Assembly (NCBI GenBank): GCA_013368325.1
Contig: JAACJK010000001.1
Coordinates: 434,001-498,000, forward strand
Length of the DNA: 64,000 bases
From: Ephemerocybe angulata
Taxonomy: Eukaryota; Basidiomycota; Agaricomycetes; Agaricales; Psathyrellaceae
Direction: 5' to 3'
The notes under the pieces were generated by a model, which ran no database searches, was not told the DNA's origin, and worked only from the letters and a program-made list of their open reading frames with translations. Below, one piece after another: positions 10,552 through 22,831 of this stretch (the stretch's first letter is position 1; every line of letters begins with the position of its first letter). A program made the position numbers and the translations under genes.

Positions 10552-12273
10552 CTACAAATAGTCCACAATCTCCAGCATCGTGTCTTCCAATGACCACATG
10601 AAAACGACCCGCCCGGAGAAAGGACAAACCTGCACGTCCTCAAGAAGTGTATCCCCATTCTCCGGGCACCTGAGAGTTGCCTCTAAGTCCTGGCAGGCAC
10701 CCATCATCCCCGATGGTTCATGGATGGTCATGGTGACCTCCCAGGAGTCGGGGTGGTTTGCCCAAACGTAGCCCCATTCACCCTCAGCACAGTCAAACCG
10801 ATGCACTGGGACGTCCTGACGGCTACGATAATGCGGTGTGCCCAGAGAACGAAGGGTGCTTGTAGTTGGTTCTTCGAAATGGAAATCGAAGCTGAATTGG
10901 CAGATTCTGTGTGTTTCATTTCGGTCCAGCATGCTGATTTCGACGTCGTATTTGACCACGCCGGCGCTTGGTATCGACCTTGGGAGCATCACACAGCCAG
11001 GACTTCCCGGGACTTTAGGATGGTTGAATGTATAGATCGTAGAGGGTTGATTGGGGGCCAAGGATCGCAGGTCAACGAATCCGTTCTTGATGGGTGTCCG
11101 CGGAAATTGTGACATAAGGATGGCTTGGACGCCGGTCCGAGGTGCAATTGTAAACAGGTAGTCTTGCTGAATGTAGAGCTAAGATGCGAGTTAGTGGGAA
11201 TACCGAGTTCAAGCCTCCATGGACTGGTACGAACTGTAGAGAACTCCACTGGGCTCTCCCAGAATGAGAATGCCTCGTCGCCTTGGGCGGTGTTCCAGAG
11301 AACGACGCTGTTCGAGGAAAGGTTGAGGGCTACCTGATGTTCGGTTTGTGCCGCACAAACAATCTCATAGAAGCTCGCAACGCAAAGCCTTCCCAGCGAC
11401 TTTATGGTGTACTCTCCGGATTCGGGGAGACATATCTCAAACCGATGGAATGCGTGAAGGTGCGAGGGGTCAAGTGGTGGACCTGGACCTTGACTGAGTA
11501 ATAAACGTGGAAGAACCTGAATGAGCGGCGTGCTAAAATTAATATTCTGGATGGAAACTCACGTTGCAGGGATATATGGGGGAATTTTGGAAAATGGGTA
11601 TTCCTGCAGCACGATGCGCAGGGCGCTGTGATTGTCGACAATGCATACATGTAGCATTGTGACCGACAAGGAGGGACAGCATAACTCATACGAAGACAAC
11701 ACAACTGGTGCATCCACTTTTCCAGGCAGGCCTAAGTCCCATAGGAGCAACCACGTCTTATCTACAGCGATAAGAAAGCGGCCTCCTGGAATAAGATATG
11801 TGCCGGTGATACCAGGGTGCGGGTTCTTTGGCGGCTGGGGTTCATCGAGATGAACTGGCCCTTCGGCTTCATAAGCTTCAACGTCGCCTTCCTCAGCTAG
11901 ATCTCCGTATGCCTTGACCGGGAGATAGCGCGCTTTGGCTCGGTCGTCCATATCATCGCCATTCTGGAAAAATTCCTTGAATCTCCAGACGCCGATGCAT
12001 GCGTTCTTGTACTCTAAGGCCGTTGAGAGTCCGTTGTATGTTGACCAGAAAAGCCCTTCATCATGGCACTGATTCTTCAGGCAGGCTTTCCATATTTCTG
12101 TGCTTCCTTCGATGAGGTTATTGAAATCTTTGCAGGTCTGATCAACGGAGCGTTGTCGGTCAAATGCCACCCAGACTATTGACTGGAAGACTAACTTGCT
12201 GCGAGTGAACTATATCAGAGGCACGTAAACATTTTATCACCAGAGTCTGAAGCTCAGAAGGCAGCGTTCTCAT
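10552..12273 (-). CDS. F-box-like / beta-propeller-like family copy B (subfamily 1)
   Basis: Exons 12273-12196, 12137-11563, 11493-11235 and 11178-10552 give 512 residues. The start is MRTLPSELQTLVIK; an open upstream extension lacks family similarity. Exon 1 plus the start of exon 2 form an F-box-like module: LPSELQTLVIKCLRASDIV, QQ, then TCKDFNNLIEGSTEIWKACL. The remainder carries three blade-like strands ending in W-D or W-N pairs (WLLLWDLGLPG, VVLWNTAQ, VVFMWSLEDT), which suggests a small beta-propeller of the WD/kelch type, plus an invariant HRFEICLPESGEYTI-type segment. By family logic it may be an SCF adaptor; this is not proven. The last blade reads FMWSLEDT where relatives have LWDR, a small deletion. 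It is the closest neighbour of copy A. Confidence 0.8.
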
Positions 12274-12454
12274 CTGAGCGGTCAGATAGTAAGAGTGGGG
12301 TAAGGTGGTGGTGGTAAGGTAAAGCCAGGTTACGCCATGATGCATTGATGCCCACCACGTCCTCACTAGTCGTGTCGCCGCTTGAAAGGCCTCCAATTTC
12401 GACCGGCCCGAGTGAGCTCATGCCAGGCTCATGCCATTTCAAAGTGAAGACGCC

Positions 12455-12463
12455 GGCGCTAAT
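12455..12463 (-). promoter_or_regulatory. Shared upstream motif ATTAGCGCC (copy B)
   Basis: ATTAGCGCC on the minus strand, about 182 bp upstream of the ATG of copy B. The same word lies 128-156 bp upstream of copies D, E and J. A regulatory role is inferred from recurrence only. Confidence 0.4.
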
Positions 12464-12564
12464 GATGGAGACCAAGATGTATACCGTAATTTATACAAGT
12501 TGACGACGCCTTATTAAATAGAACAGACTCCAAACGCACTCCAGACCGATGTACGTATACAATT

Positions 12565-14266
12565 TCATAGATAGTCCACGATCTCTAGCATCGCATCTTC
12601 CAATATCCTACGGTCCCACAAGAAAACGACTCTCCCAGAGAAAGGGCAAACATTGACCTCCTGGATGATGGTAGACTGGTTCTCTGGGGTCATAATACTA
12701 ACGGGGTCGGAATATTCAGAGTGAGCCAGGAGCCCTGATTTGCCTTGGAGGGTCATGGTGATGTTTGAGACGTCGGGATCATCTTCCCAAATGCAGCCCC
12801 AATCACCATTTCCACACTCGAACCGAACCCACGGCAGCTCGGATAGGTCTGCACTGGAGTCTAATAAGCGTGGTATGCTCGAAGAGGGTGATTCAGGTTT
12901 GAAATCGTGGCTGAATCGATGCATCTTGTGGGTGCAATTCTTCACGTTTACCCGAAGTTCGTATTCGACCCTGCCGCTGGCCGGTATCGATTTTGGGAGG
13001 ACTACCCTGCTGATAGTTCCCATTTCTATAGGCCATTCGTAGGAGTGGTAGACGGGGGCTGTGGCAGGGGATAAGGAGCGGAGGTCGACCGGTTGGTTCG
13101 TGACTAGATCCCGAGGAGAGTGAGTTTTGAAGTCGATGACTTGGACGCCTTTGCCGGTGATTGCGAACAGGTATCCTTGCTGCATATAGAACTAGAAGGT
13201 ACTGTGTCAGATGAGAGAAACCTTGTAGGGGGACTATTGGAGCTCTTACCGTAGAGTCTTCCGGTAATTTCCAGAGGGAGAATGTCCAACCTCGAGTATC
13301 CCAAAGAAGAACTACATCGCTGGATACTCCAAGGGCAACTGTGTGCCCACATTGGGCGGCTTTTATGTCATCGTTATCGGTACGAGCGACGCAAAGTCTT
13401 CCTTGCATCTTTATGGCGTAATCTCCATTCTCGGGAAGACATATTTCGAAACGATGGAAGGCTGTTAGCCTTGTTTTGGGGTCGTCAGGCAGCTGACTTG
13501 GGCTAGTGATGAAACAGGTGTGAGTGAAGTGGGTATTCCAGATATTTTAAGCAAGGACTCACTCAATGTATGAGGGGACTTCGTTATAAAACTTTTCCTG
13601 CAACACGATTCGCAGGGCGGTGTTCTCAACTATATGTACGTCAAGGAATTTGATTGAACCGGTGCAGTCCAGCCTATGCTGCATCCAGACGGCTGGTTCA
13701 TCCTTCTTCCCGGGAGGGCCAAGGTCCCACACTAACAGCCAGGTCTCGTCGACAGTGACCAGAAACCGACCTCCTGGAACCAGGTATGTGCATTCGATTC
13801 CGGGGTGTGGGTTCTTGATATGAGGATCACCGCAGATAACCTCTTCCTCGGCCTCATACGCTTCAGCATCACCTTCCTCTGCTAGATCTCCGTATGCCCT
13901 CACAGGAAGGTGGCGAGACTCCGAGCGATGGGACATATCGCCACCCGAGGATTCACACTTCCGGTAGCGTTTCTTGAACCTCCATATCCCAGTGCAAGCG
14001 TTCTTGTACTCGACGTCTGTCGAAAGTCCGTTGAATGACGACCAAAAAAGCCCTTCGACATGGCACAGGCGCTTCAGGCAAGCCCTCCAAACCTCTGCGT
14101 TGCCTTTTATCAGGTCATTAAACCCCTTGCATGTCTATTCATCGCCACTTATAAGTCGAATACTCGTTGCAAGAGATCTGGTGCTAACCTGTTGCAAGTG
14201 AACGATGTCACGGGCATTGAGGAGTTTGATTATCAAGGTCTGGAATTCAAGCGGGAGTGTCCTCAT
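12565..14266 (-). CDS. F-box-like / beta-propeller-like family copy D (subfamily 1)
   Basis: Exons 14266-14189, 14134-13563, 13502-13250 and 13191-12565 give 509 residues. Start MRTLPLEFQTLIIK; the F-box-like part continues ARDIVHLQQ and TCKGFNDLIKGNAEVW. Later motifs are KNPHPGIECTYLVPGGRFL, WLLVWDLGPPGKKDEP, HRFEICLPENGDYAIKMQG, MQQGYLFAITGKGVQVI and CPFSGRVVFLWDRRILED. All four exons are in phase with canonical introns of 45-60 nt, so the copy looks functional. It is more diverged from A and B than they are from each other. As with all members, the biochemical role is not established. Confidence 0.82.
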
Positions 14267-14402
14267 CTCTAGCACACGATAGTGGAAGCCGGGAGGAGCC
14301 AGGAAGGACGAACCAAGGTAAAGTGCGAGCAATGACGAATGCCAGCACTCAACATCGAAATTCCCACACTTCTCGGCAAAGCGCGAAAGGGCTTTGGCGA
14401 AC

Positions 14403-14412
14403 GGGCGCTAAT
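14403..14412 (-). promoter_or_regulatory. Shared upstream motif ATTAGCGCCC (copy D)
   Basis: ATTAGCGCCC on the minus strand, about 137 bp upstream of the ATG of copy D. See the finding on the recurrent motif. Confidence 0.4.
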
Positions 14413-14569
14413 CTGACCTCAGGGGCGCTTGACTTTTAGAGTTGGAAGGATCTGAGGAAAGTCGACGGTATTAAGCCCTGAGATAAACAGAGAGCTGGAT
14501 CGAGCACCCAAACCACTCGTCCAACAACCATTTGTACCTTGTTTTGTTCATTGGAGACCCAAAAAGTGG

Positions 14570-15070
14570 ATTAGACAGCTGGTGCCCAACTGACGAATTG
14601 ATACCAAGAATGTACCTGCTTGAAGCATAGTCACGAGTCCTGAACCCAGCAGACCTAATTAATAAGATCGAGCCCTCGCGGAAGCCAACTGATACCTCAG
14701 ATACTGATAACGCTCTTAACCTTCAACCCAATCACACCCCCACCCCTCCCATCCCACCCTCGAATTTCTTCCAGGAACACAGGACCCAGGACACAGGGCC
14801 CCACTCCCACCTCCCGTTCCCATCCCACCTATCCCTCCAATCCCTCCCAACCCGCTCTCGCAGCTCCAAATTCGCCGCAAATCCCCCACCCCAACCGCCA
14901 TGTAGAGTCGCAGCGTACGGCGTGTTGCGCGCAATACCGGCCTTGACGGCCGTAAAGAGAGATTGGCCACATAAAATGCGGCCGCAGGGCGTAATCGTCG
15001 CGTTCGTGAAATGAAGGCCGGATGAGGAGGTCGTAAGGCTCGAGGTACAGTGATACGCGTAACCAACGCG
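14570..15070 (-). pseudogene. Degenerate fragment of the RING-finger gene 3' end
   Basis: Nucleotide similarity to the RING gene (22832-23180) begins near the motif AACTGATAC and continues through the C-terminal GLKVKSV region, the Gly-rich linker and part of the RING (TNATITPCGR). Several indels destroy the frame, and the ORF over it is out of register. The same fragment with the same flanking tail recurs at 34430-35160, so it was spread by segmental duplication rather than being an independent gene. Confidence 0.65.
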
Positions 15071-15430
15071 CGCCTATATGGCCACAAATACTACGTTACT
15101 ACGTCAGAACATTATCTGCGAGGATATGAGGGGAAAAGCGCACCTAGGACATTTGAGGAGGTCACAATAGGCTACCTTGACCACGCTCCAGTTGGCAACA
15201 CCCAACCTTCCCTTCGAAAACGCTGACAGTACGTTGTCGAGCGCGAAGCTTGCGGCACAGACTACCCTAAGGACGACATGTTGAGATCTGGAGTATAAGT
15301 AGGCGATTCATGCATGTGCAGTATAGAAGGCATTGGGGGTGCGCCGCTCAGGTAGAAAAGAAGTGGAGTCAGAAAAGCGTCGATGTGGAAGTTGGGGAGA
15401 GAGCTTGGTTGCCGGTTGGTCACCGGGGTT
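15070..15430. repeat. Dispersed repeat tail shared with 34860-35170 and 62590-62830
   Basis: The stretch carrying CGAAAACGCTGACAG and GCGCGAAGCTTGC, then GAGTATAAGTAGGCGATTC, reappears almost unchanged at 34920-35160. Its end, up to GCTTGGTTGCCGGTTGGTC, also matches 62750-62810. No transposon ends are evident. Confidence 0.6.
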
Positions 15431-15936
15431 TCGGCCACGTGGGTCACCAACGGATCAATCATGAGTCCGACGCCGAGGCGCCGCCGGGCGGCTGCTCGCT
15501 GTCCCGGGCTTGCTTCCAACGACGATGTCCTCTGAGCCAATCGCTCTCTCGACCAGACTTCGATAGCCCCTTTGATATGGTGAATGAGCTCCGCACGCTC
15601 AAGAAGGACCGCAGCAACCTCGTTCTCCAAGGCCCCGGATACGAGAATGTTTTGCTCGGAAACCAGGTCTGCACGGTCGTAGTAGGCGTTCGCCAAACTG
15701 TCGTATGGCTTCGATATCCTCCATACATGGATAGTATGTTCGCCCCATTCGGTCCTCTTTCGTAGCGAATCAGAGCGAACGTGAACGGTAACAGAATTTT
15801 GGTAGAGGTAAGCTCTTCCATTTGTCCTTTTGTCCATTCCACGCATGCTTACCTTCTTCACTTCAGACCGTCCTACATATCTTAGTGGATAGTACTTGGT
15901 TTGACATCTGAATTCACGGTCTGAGTCACTGAGCAC
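15262..15936 (-). CDS. Unrecognised ORF, possible gene remnant
   Basis: An open frame of 224 codons without an ATG at its beginning. A GTAAGC donor at about 15850 suggests that the part reading FRCQTKYYPLRYVGRSEVKK is a separate exon. The middle part (YYDRADLVSEQNILVSG, ELIHHIKGAIEVW) has protein-like composition. The end overlaps the dispersed repeat 15070-15430. I do not recognise a family. It is divergent from the NLR at 16159. It may be a truncated host gene or part of a repeat. Confidence 0.25.
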   Translation of the reverse strand: MLSDSDREFRCQTKYYPLRYVGRSEVKKVSMRGMDKRTNGRAYLYQNSVTVHVRSDSLRKRTEWGEHTIHVWRISKPYDSLANAYYDRADLVSEQNILVSGALENEVAAVLLERAELIHHIKGAIEVWSRERLAQRTSSLEASPGQRAAARRRLGVGLMIDPLVTHVAETPVTNRQPSSLPNFHIDAFLTPLLFYLSGAPPMPSILHMHESPTYTPDLNMSSLG

Positions 15937-16158
15937 AGTCTATTTTCTGGGTCGCCCACTCTTAAGCCTAAGTATTTTCTCACTATTTTCCGTCTTAAGC
16001 GCCACATCATACAGAACGCCACGACTTTCCTATATCTGGCGTCAATGGAGACAGACAGCAGGGAAAACACGAGGCAAAGGCAGACTGTATCGCCCTAGCG
16101 GAGCTTGAACGCAGCTTGCTCTCCCCAAGCACTGAAGGTGCGGTAGGACGCTGTCGAG

Positions 16159-19100
16159 ATGGATCCCCCTCGGAAACGCGATAGAGCCAAGAGGTGGTTC
16201 AAGGAGCACTTCACCCTTTCTCGCTCTCGCTCTCGCTCTCGCTCTCATTCTCCTGCACCCTCCCACCCCAGTCTATCAAGCGTCCACACCCTTCAGACTA
16301 CCGTTCGACCAACTGCAACTCCAGGTGGCGCACAGGAGCTTCAAGCCGATGTTACTTCGACCATTGTCCCCAGCCCCGAAAGCGGCCTCGTCGCCCAACC
16401 ACAACCAATTTTGGGCAGTACTGCAGCATTTCCCCTTCCAGTCATAGATACAACGACGGTAATACCCAATCCGCTTGAAGCTCAGAAGACCGGCGAAGGC
16501 ACATCCGCGTCTGGTGCGGAGCAGCGGAGTCTCCAGAGCGATGGACCGGCGGTACCGCCTGCCCCTGTCCAAGTGAGCCTGTGATATCATTATACCGATG
16601 CCCAACTGACGAACCATCCGTCAACCAAGCGTGAAACAGGATCGACGCTTCAAACGTCCGGTGGTGTGGAATATGCAATCGAGCACCCAGTCCAGGACCG
16701 CAGCAGCACAGTTAATCCCTCACCCGACCCACCTCAAACCACCATCAGTGCCGATCCCCAGACTGCAGGCGATTCCACAGAGAAAAGTCTCGATGCCCTA
16801 TACAAACCGCAAACTCTGCGCAACAAGGTCTACGAAGGCGTGAAGACAGCCTTACGGACGGTTGTAACCGTGACCGATGCTTTCCCGCAGTTGAAGAGCA
16901 CCGCAGCAGCACTGTTGGTTATCTGCGACACGATCGATGTACGTTACTCGCTTGACTGACTATGAAACGTACTGACTTTGGAGTAGAGATACACCGAGAA
17001 TCCCAAGGAGTTCAAGAAGCTTCTTTTGAGAGTGGAATTGTTAGCGAAGACGATCGAGTCGTGCCCGTCGCCTGCCCTATCCCAGAGCTTGGAAAGCCGC
17101 TTTAAGAAGATGTCGAGGTAACCATTCATTCACGGTTGTTCTTGCAGCCCCTGACCATCCGCCGAATTTACAGTGACCTGGAAATCATTAAACGGAGACT
17201 CGAGGAGAGGTCGGCAGAGGATCGCTGGAAAATGTCAGGTATCGTTCTTTCGGAGCAGGATAAACAAGAAATCTCCGGTCTCACGAGCCAGATCACCCAC
17301 CTCATCGAGGAGACGATGGTGCGTTCCGCTCTCTCGAACAAATATCCTGACCGACAACTTACGGTACTTATTCAGTTTGAAGTCACGGTCAAGAACGGAA
17401 GCTGGACCCTGCAGATCGTCAGCGAGATTGACTGGATGAAAGGACAACTTAACAGTACGTTGCTCGTAAGGCACCCGTTATCAACTGCTCATAATGAAAA
17501 ACAGCTATCGAGGACAAGATCGACCAGCATACCGCTGTAATGAACCATGTGAAGGAATCGCTTGACGTTCAACGTAAGTCGTGATTTTTCTCCCTGCGCT
17601 GGTCTACTAATATCAAACACTTCACTAGGACTTCTTGAAAAGCTCGGGAACGTGAAAGGCGCAGAATTCAGCCATCGAAGCCAGGGTTTAGGATGCATTC
17701 CAGGATCCAGAGTGGCACTGATAGAGCAGTTGCTTCTGTGGGCTCGAGACTGTAAATCGCCCCACCTCTTTTGGCTCAGCGGACTGGCGGGGACGGGGAA
17801 GACAGCGGTCGCGAAGACCCTCTGTTCCCAGCTCCACGAAGAGGGGCACCTTGGTGGCAGCTATTTCTGCTCTTTGAGGGCGGCGGATCGCAGGGAGGTC
17901 TCGCTCATCATTCCCACCTTGGCAAAGATACTGGCGAAGGCACATCCTGGATTCTGCCATGCGCTTCAGGCCGTGATTGACCAGAGCGATGACGACCCCA
18001 TCGACATGGACCTATCAACCCAATACGCCAAACTCATCCTTGAGCCTTCCCACGGAGTGTTTTCGAATGGCGAATGTGTGGTGTTCTGCGTCGACGCCCT
18101 GGACGAGTGTCACGGCCATGAGGCCATCAAGGAGTTTATTTCGGCGATACTGTCGAAGGCGCCAGCTTCCCATCTCAAGTTCTTCCTCACCAGTCGCCCG
18201 GAATACAGCGTTCGGCAGTCGTTCGAATCCTCGACCCGCCACGGGTCCCTTCGCCTCCACGAAATCGAAGGGCATATCGTTCACGCAGACATCGCTCTCT
18301 ATCTCGAAACCCAGTTCAAGAGCGTCAAGGTCCTTCACGATCATTATAAAACAACGTGGCCGCCCCCGCAAATTGAAGCTATCGCCAACTTTTGTGGGAA
18401 CATGTTCATTGTCGCGTCCACCGCATTCAAGTATATCACTGCACCAAACGGAAGCTGCTTGAAACGGTTCCAAGACTTCGTCCAGGGCACATCGGACCTC
18501 AAAAGGGAAGAAATTGATGCTCTATATGAGCGGATCTTGGCGGAGGCGTTCAAGGGATTAGAAGACGAGGAGGCGAAGCTGGTACAGTCCAGCCTCTCAC
18601 TCCTTCTCACAGCTCAGAGACCACTTTCGGTACACGACTACGCCAAGCTGCTCAGCGTGGAGATCTGGCAGGTCAGAGATGCGTTCAAGTTTCTTCACTC
18701 TGTCGTCCAGATTCCAGACGAGGCGGACGATGATGCGGCGATCTCCATCTTTCACGCATCCTTTTCCGACTATGTAACCTCGACAAGGCCTCGCGTGGAA
18801 CGGTGGGCCGTGGTAGTTTCCATTGCCCACTCGGCTGCCGCTGCAGCCTGCTTCAGCATCATGGACTCGCAGCTCTGTATAGGTATATCGGGAGTGCAGA
18901 CATCGTACAAGAGCAACGACGACCAGCCCAAGCCGCTATCCATTTCAACAGACCTTGCATATGCGTGTACCGCCTGGGGGGAGCACGTCATACAGGCTGG
19001 AGTCGGTAACTGGCAGTCGAAGTTGCGAGAATTCTTGAGCGGGACGTCGGTCTTGCATTGGATGGAGGCTCTAAGTGTCGTGAAGAATGTTCGGTATGCC

Positions 19101-21613
19101 TACAACATCCTATGGCGATTGTCAAAAGTGAGGTTCCAAATTTCCCGGCACTTTAATCGTTGTTCTAAGCACGGAATAGGAGCCCGGCTTGAGCGAAATC
19201 GGTACAATGCTCAGCGACATCGGAGACTTTGCACACAACTTCCAGACCCCCATATCCTGCAGTGCACCCCACCTATACCTCTCCGCCTTGCCTTTCCATG
19301 CTGCGATGAGGAAAGGTTCCCAGCACTCCTTCCCGATCCCAATGTCAGTTCCCAAAGTGCACCATCAGCCCCACGGAGGACGGGAAATCCTGAACATAAG
19401 ATTGAAAGAAATTGTTCGGTCCGTGGCCATCTCTCCAGACAGCAAGTATTTGGTATCAGGCGTGAGCAATGAAGTTTGTGTCTTCAATGTGCAAACCGGC
19501 CAGCCTGCCCTGGATCCATTCACGGGACACACTGGCGGTGTTCGGTCGCTCGCATTCTCCCCCGATGGAAGCCGCATCGTCTCTGGATCGGACGACTGCA
19601 CCATCCGCGTCTGGGATGCAGAAACAGGGCAGCTTACCTTGGATCCATTCGTGGGGCACACCAGCAATGTTATGTCCGTGGCATTCTCCCCTGATGGAAG
19701 CTGCGTCGTCTCTGGATCATCCGACCGCACCATCCGTGTCTGGGATGCAGGAACAGGGCAGCTTGCCCTGGATCCATTCACGGGGCACATTGGCGGTGTT
19801 CGGTCGCTGGCATTCTCCCCCGATGGAAGCCGCCTCGTCTCTGGATCGGACGACCACACCATCCGTGTCTGGGATGCAGAAACAGGGCAGCTTGCCTTGG
19901 ATCCAATCACGGAGCACACCGAGGCAATTCTGTCAGTGGCATTCTCACCTGATGGAAGCCGCCTCGTCTCTGGATCGGATGACCGCACCATCTGCGTCTG
20001 GGATGCAGAAACAGGGCAGCTTGCCTTGGATCCAATCACAGGGCACACCGAAGGTGTTCTATCAGTGGCATTCTCCCCCGATGGAAGCCGCATCGTCTCT
20101 GGATCAATCGACCACACCATCCGTGTCTGGGATGCAGAAACAGGGCAGCTTACCTTGGATCCATTCGTGGGGCACACCAGCATTGTTATGTCCGTGGCAT
20201 TCTCCCCTGATGGAAGCTGCGTCGTCTCTGGATCATCTGACTGCACCATCCGTGTCTGGGATGCAGGAACAGGGCAGCTTGCCCTGGATCCATTCGCGGG
20301 GCACACCAGCATGGTTTTCTCAGTGGCATTCTCCCCCGATGGAAGCCGCATCGTCTCTGGATCGCGAGACAGCACCATCCGCGTCTGGGATGCAGATACA
20401 GGGCAGCTTTCCCTGGATCCGTTCACGGAGCACACCAGCAATGTTATGTCCGTGGCATTCTCCCCCGATGGAAGCCGTATCGTCTCTGGATCCTCCGACC
20501 ACACCATCCGCGTCTGGGATGCAGAAACAGGGCAGCTTGCTTTGGATCCATTCATGGGGCACACCGGCGGTGTTATCTCAGTGGCATTCTCCCCCAATGG
20601 AAGCCTCATTGTCTCTGGATCGCACGACTGCACTGTCCGTGTCTGGGATGCAGAAACGGGGCAGCTTGCCTTGGATCCAATCACAGGGCACACCGAAGGT
20701 GTTCCGTCAGTGGCATTCTCCCCCGATGGAAGCCGCATCGTCTCTGGATCAATCGACCACACCATCCGTGTCTGGGATGCAGAAACAGGGCAGCTTACCT
20801 TGGATCCATTCGTGGGGCACACCAGCATTGTTATGTCCGTGGCATTCTCCCCTGATGGAAGCTGCGTCGTCTCTGGATCATCCGACCGCACCATCCGTGT
20901 CTGGGATGCAGGAACAGGGCAGCTTGCCCTGGATCCATTCACGGGGCACACCAGCATTGTTTTCTCAGTGGCATTCTCCCCCGATGGAAGCCGCATCGTC
21001 TCTGGATCGTACGACCACATCATCCGTGTCTGGGATGCAGAAACAGGGCAGCTTGCCTTGGATCCATTCACGGGGCACACCAAAGGTGTTCGGTCAGTGG
21101 CATTCTCCCCAGACGGAAGCCGCATCGTCTCTGGATCGGACGACCACACCATCCGTGTGTGCAAGGTTCCCCTACCTCCTCTACAAGAATTCCTGGCAAC
21201 TCGGGGGGGTGAGAAGCTTGTCAAATGTATATGCCCTTTACCAATCCCTAACCAATTGCCCCACAGTGTCTACCTTCCTCCACGATTATCCCGTTGGCAG
21301 CATTGCTCTTGATAACAGTGGATGGTTTCAAAATAGCAAAGGCGATCATCTAATGTGGATTCCACCCCTGTTCGGCGAACACGTATACAGCCCCGGCTGC
21401 CAATATATCATCGGAAATGTGGCGACCACCAAAATTGAGCTCACGAACGCGGTTCACCATGGCGAGCACTGGTTGATGTAAGTCCTACGAGCTCTTCTAG
21501 ATTTGTCTACTTATGAAACCATTATCGTCCACAGGTGTCAAGGTTCCCCTACCGAAGACCAATCTACTGTAAGCGTGTCTACTGGCCGATCACACTGTAA
21601 CACCGTCGCTTAA
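16159..21613 (+). CDS. NACHT-WD40 NLR/STAND receptor (HET-E-like architecture)
   Basis: Ten exons: 16159-16572, 16630-16938, 16987-17117, 17174-17318, 17376-17454, 17505-17573, 17629-19127, 19180-21208, 21267-21477 and 21535-21613; about 1654 residues. Order: a Ser/Arg/Pro-rich N-terminus; a helical region (about residues 185-380, with VTDAFPQLKSTAAALLVICD and several coiled-coil helices) like the N-terminal domain of many agaricomycete STAND proteins; a NACHT domain with Walker A GLAGTGKTAVA and Walker B VVFCVDALDEC followed by FFLTSRPEYS; a helical linker; then 13-14 WD40 repeats; and a C-terminal cap with GDHLMWIPPLFGEHV. Such proteins act in heterokaryon incompatibility or defence-like recognition, with the WD repeats as sensor; that role here is by family analogy. 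ATP-binding residues are intact, so the gene looks functional. Confidence 0.9.
19512..21188 (+). repeat. Tandem array of near-identical 129-bp WD40-coding units
   Basis: GGATCC recurs 13 times at exactly 129-bp spacing from 19512 to 21060, so no indel has entered the array. Each unit encodes 43 residues of the pattern SVAFSPDGSRIVSGS-x-D-x-TIRVW, followed by an invariant TGQL-x-LDP linker and GHT. Differences concentrate at a few codons: the two residues after GH(T) (GG, SN, EA, EG, SI, SM, KG), the residue before S-V/L-AFSP, and the residues flanking the D of SGSxDx. Units 5-6 and 10-11 are almost copies of each other, which suggests block duplication or gene conversion. Confidence 0.95.
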
Positions 21614-22831
21614 CCTTTCAAACATGCCACCTTTAATACCGACAAAGCGACTCTCATTCTACCTGTTCATTATCTCCTGTTTTCTCTATCTGAAAGCTCT
21701 TTCTGTTACTTGTTATTTCGTCGGTTCCCGCGATCAGCTACCGGACGGTCTATTATGCCATACTATGCTGTGTTCTTTTCTCCTATTTCCTGTGTTCTCC
21801 TCGACCGCTCTGGTCTCTTGTCCACTTCTCAGACTCGGAAATGAACAGTCACTAGTCAAGAGCCAATCTGCTCCACGGCTATGTCGTGTGTGTCTCTCTT
21901 AGAATGTCTACCCACCCCCATTAGAATATGGATCTCTTAGTTCGTTTCCCGTGTCAAGCTTTTAACTATCTATAATGTATAATCGCCCGCCGCTGCCTTC
22001 ACCTCCTGTTCAAACGTTCAACTCCGCCCGTCCTTATGTTAAGCTGTTATACATTAGTCCACACTTATTTACTCACTCAACCCACCGGGTCTGTTTCTCC
22101 ACGTATACCCCTCAAATACGGGCAGTCAACTGGGCACCCATAGCAGACTCCGGCCTGGAGTCTGGGCGCCTATCTCGTCATCCCTCATCCTCTGGAAGAT
22201 CTCCTCGATATTCCGCCCGAAGTTCAAGCGCCTGTACTGTAGTCCTCAGCCCATTCGATGGTCATTCCCCCGTGATCGCGGCCCCGCCATCGTCCTACAC
22301 ATTCCCCACCTCCGCCGTTATCTCGACAGCCACTCTCGGTAAGCCCTACAAACCACATTCATCCTCACCGTTGCCGGGTTCGCAAGGGAAGAAATATAAT
22401 ATGCCATTTGATTCTTAGTACGGCTCAATCAACTTGACAAGCATATACCCGAGCGCGTTTCTGACCTCCACATCCGATATGCTTTCCTAGACGATGAGTA
22501 ACCACATCAGAGATAAGAGGGCGGAGAGGCCCAGGCAGAGGGCGAGAGATAGATTGTCAAGGTCGTCCTCGCAATCAGGATTCAACCGCGTATCCAGCGT
22601 ATTCGTCATTTGAATTTCATTATCGGACGATAGACGAATAAGCTAAACCTATTAGCTGATCGTGAACAAAGGAGCGATTTCATGAGGAAATGGAATGTAG
22701 TACGCGTGTGCGCTCTTCTGTTAAACGCAGCTGGGGAAGACGCCGACTTGAGAATGGCGAAGAGTCACAAATTGTTAGCCCCAACAGACTTAATGAATGA
22801 AATCGAGCTCTATTGGAAGCCAACCGATACT
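21614..22831. other. Spacer with possible small exon pair
   Basis: No certain gene. A frame ending at 22506 in YAFLDDE, preceded by HIPERVSDLHIR and an acceptor TTCTTAG at 22421, looks exon-like. An upstream open stretch (about 22170-22340) ends at a GTAAGC donor. Together they could be the end of an unidentified gene or a remnant. The stretch 22200-22830 is duplicated in inverted orientation at about 46020-46620. Confidence 0.35.

Noticed and set aside
19365..21481. Two other long frames through the WD array (minus strand 619 codons; plus strand 670 codons)
   Set aside because: The 129-bp unit is a multiple of three and free of stops in these frames, so they repeat the same meaningless peptide. 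The WD40 frame is the only one with domain sense. The last part of the plus frame (from 21267) is, however, the real exon 9 of the NLR.
21975..22418. 147-codon plus-strand ORF as a gene
   Set aside because: Composition is Ser/Pro-rich and the frame conflicts with a better exon-like frame; kept only as a possible remnant in the spacer entry.
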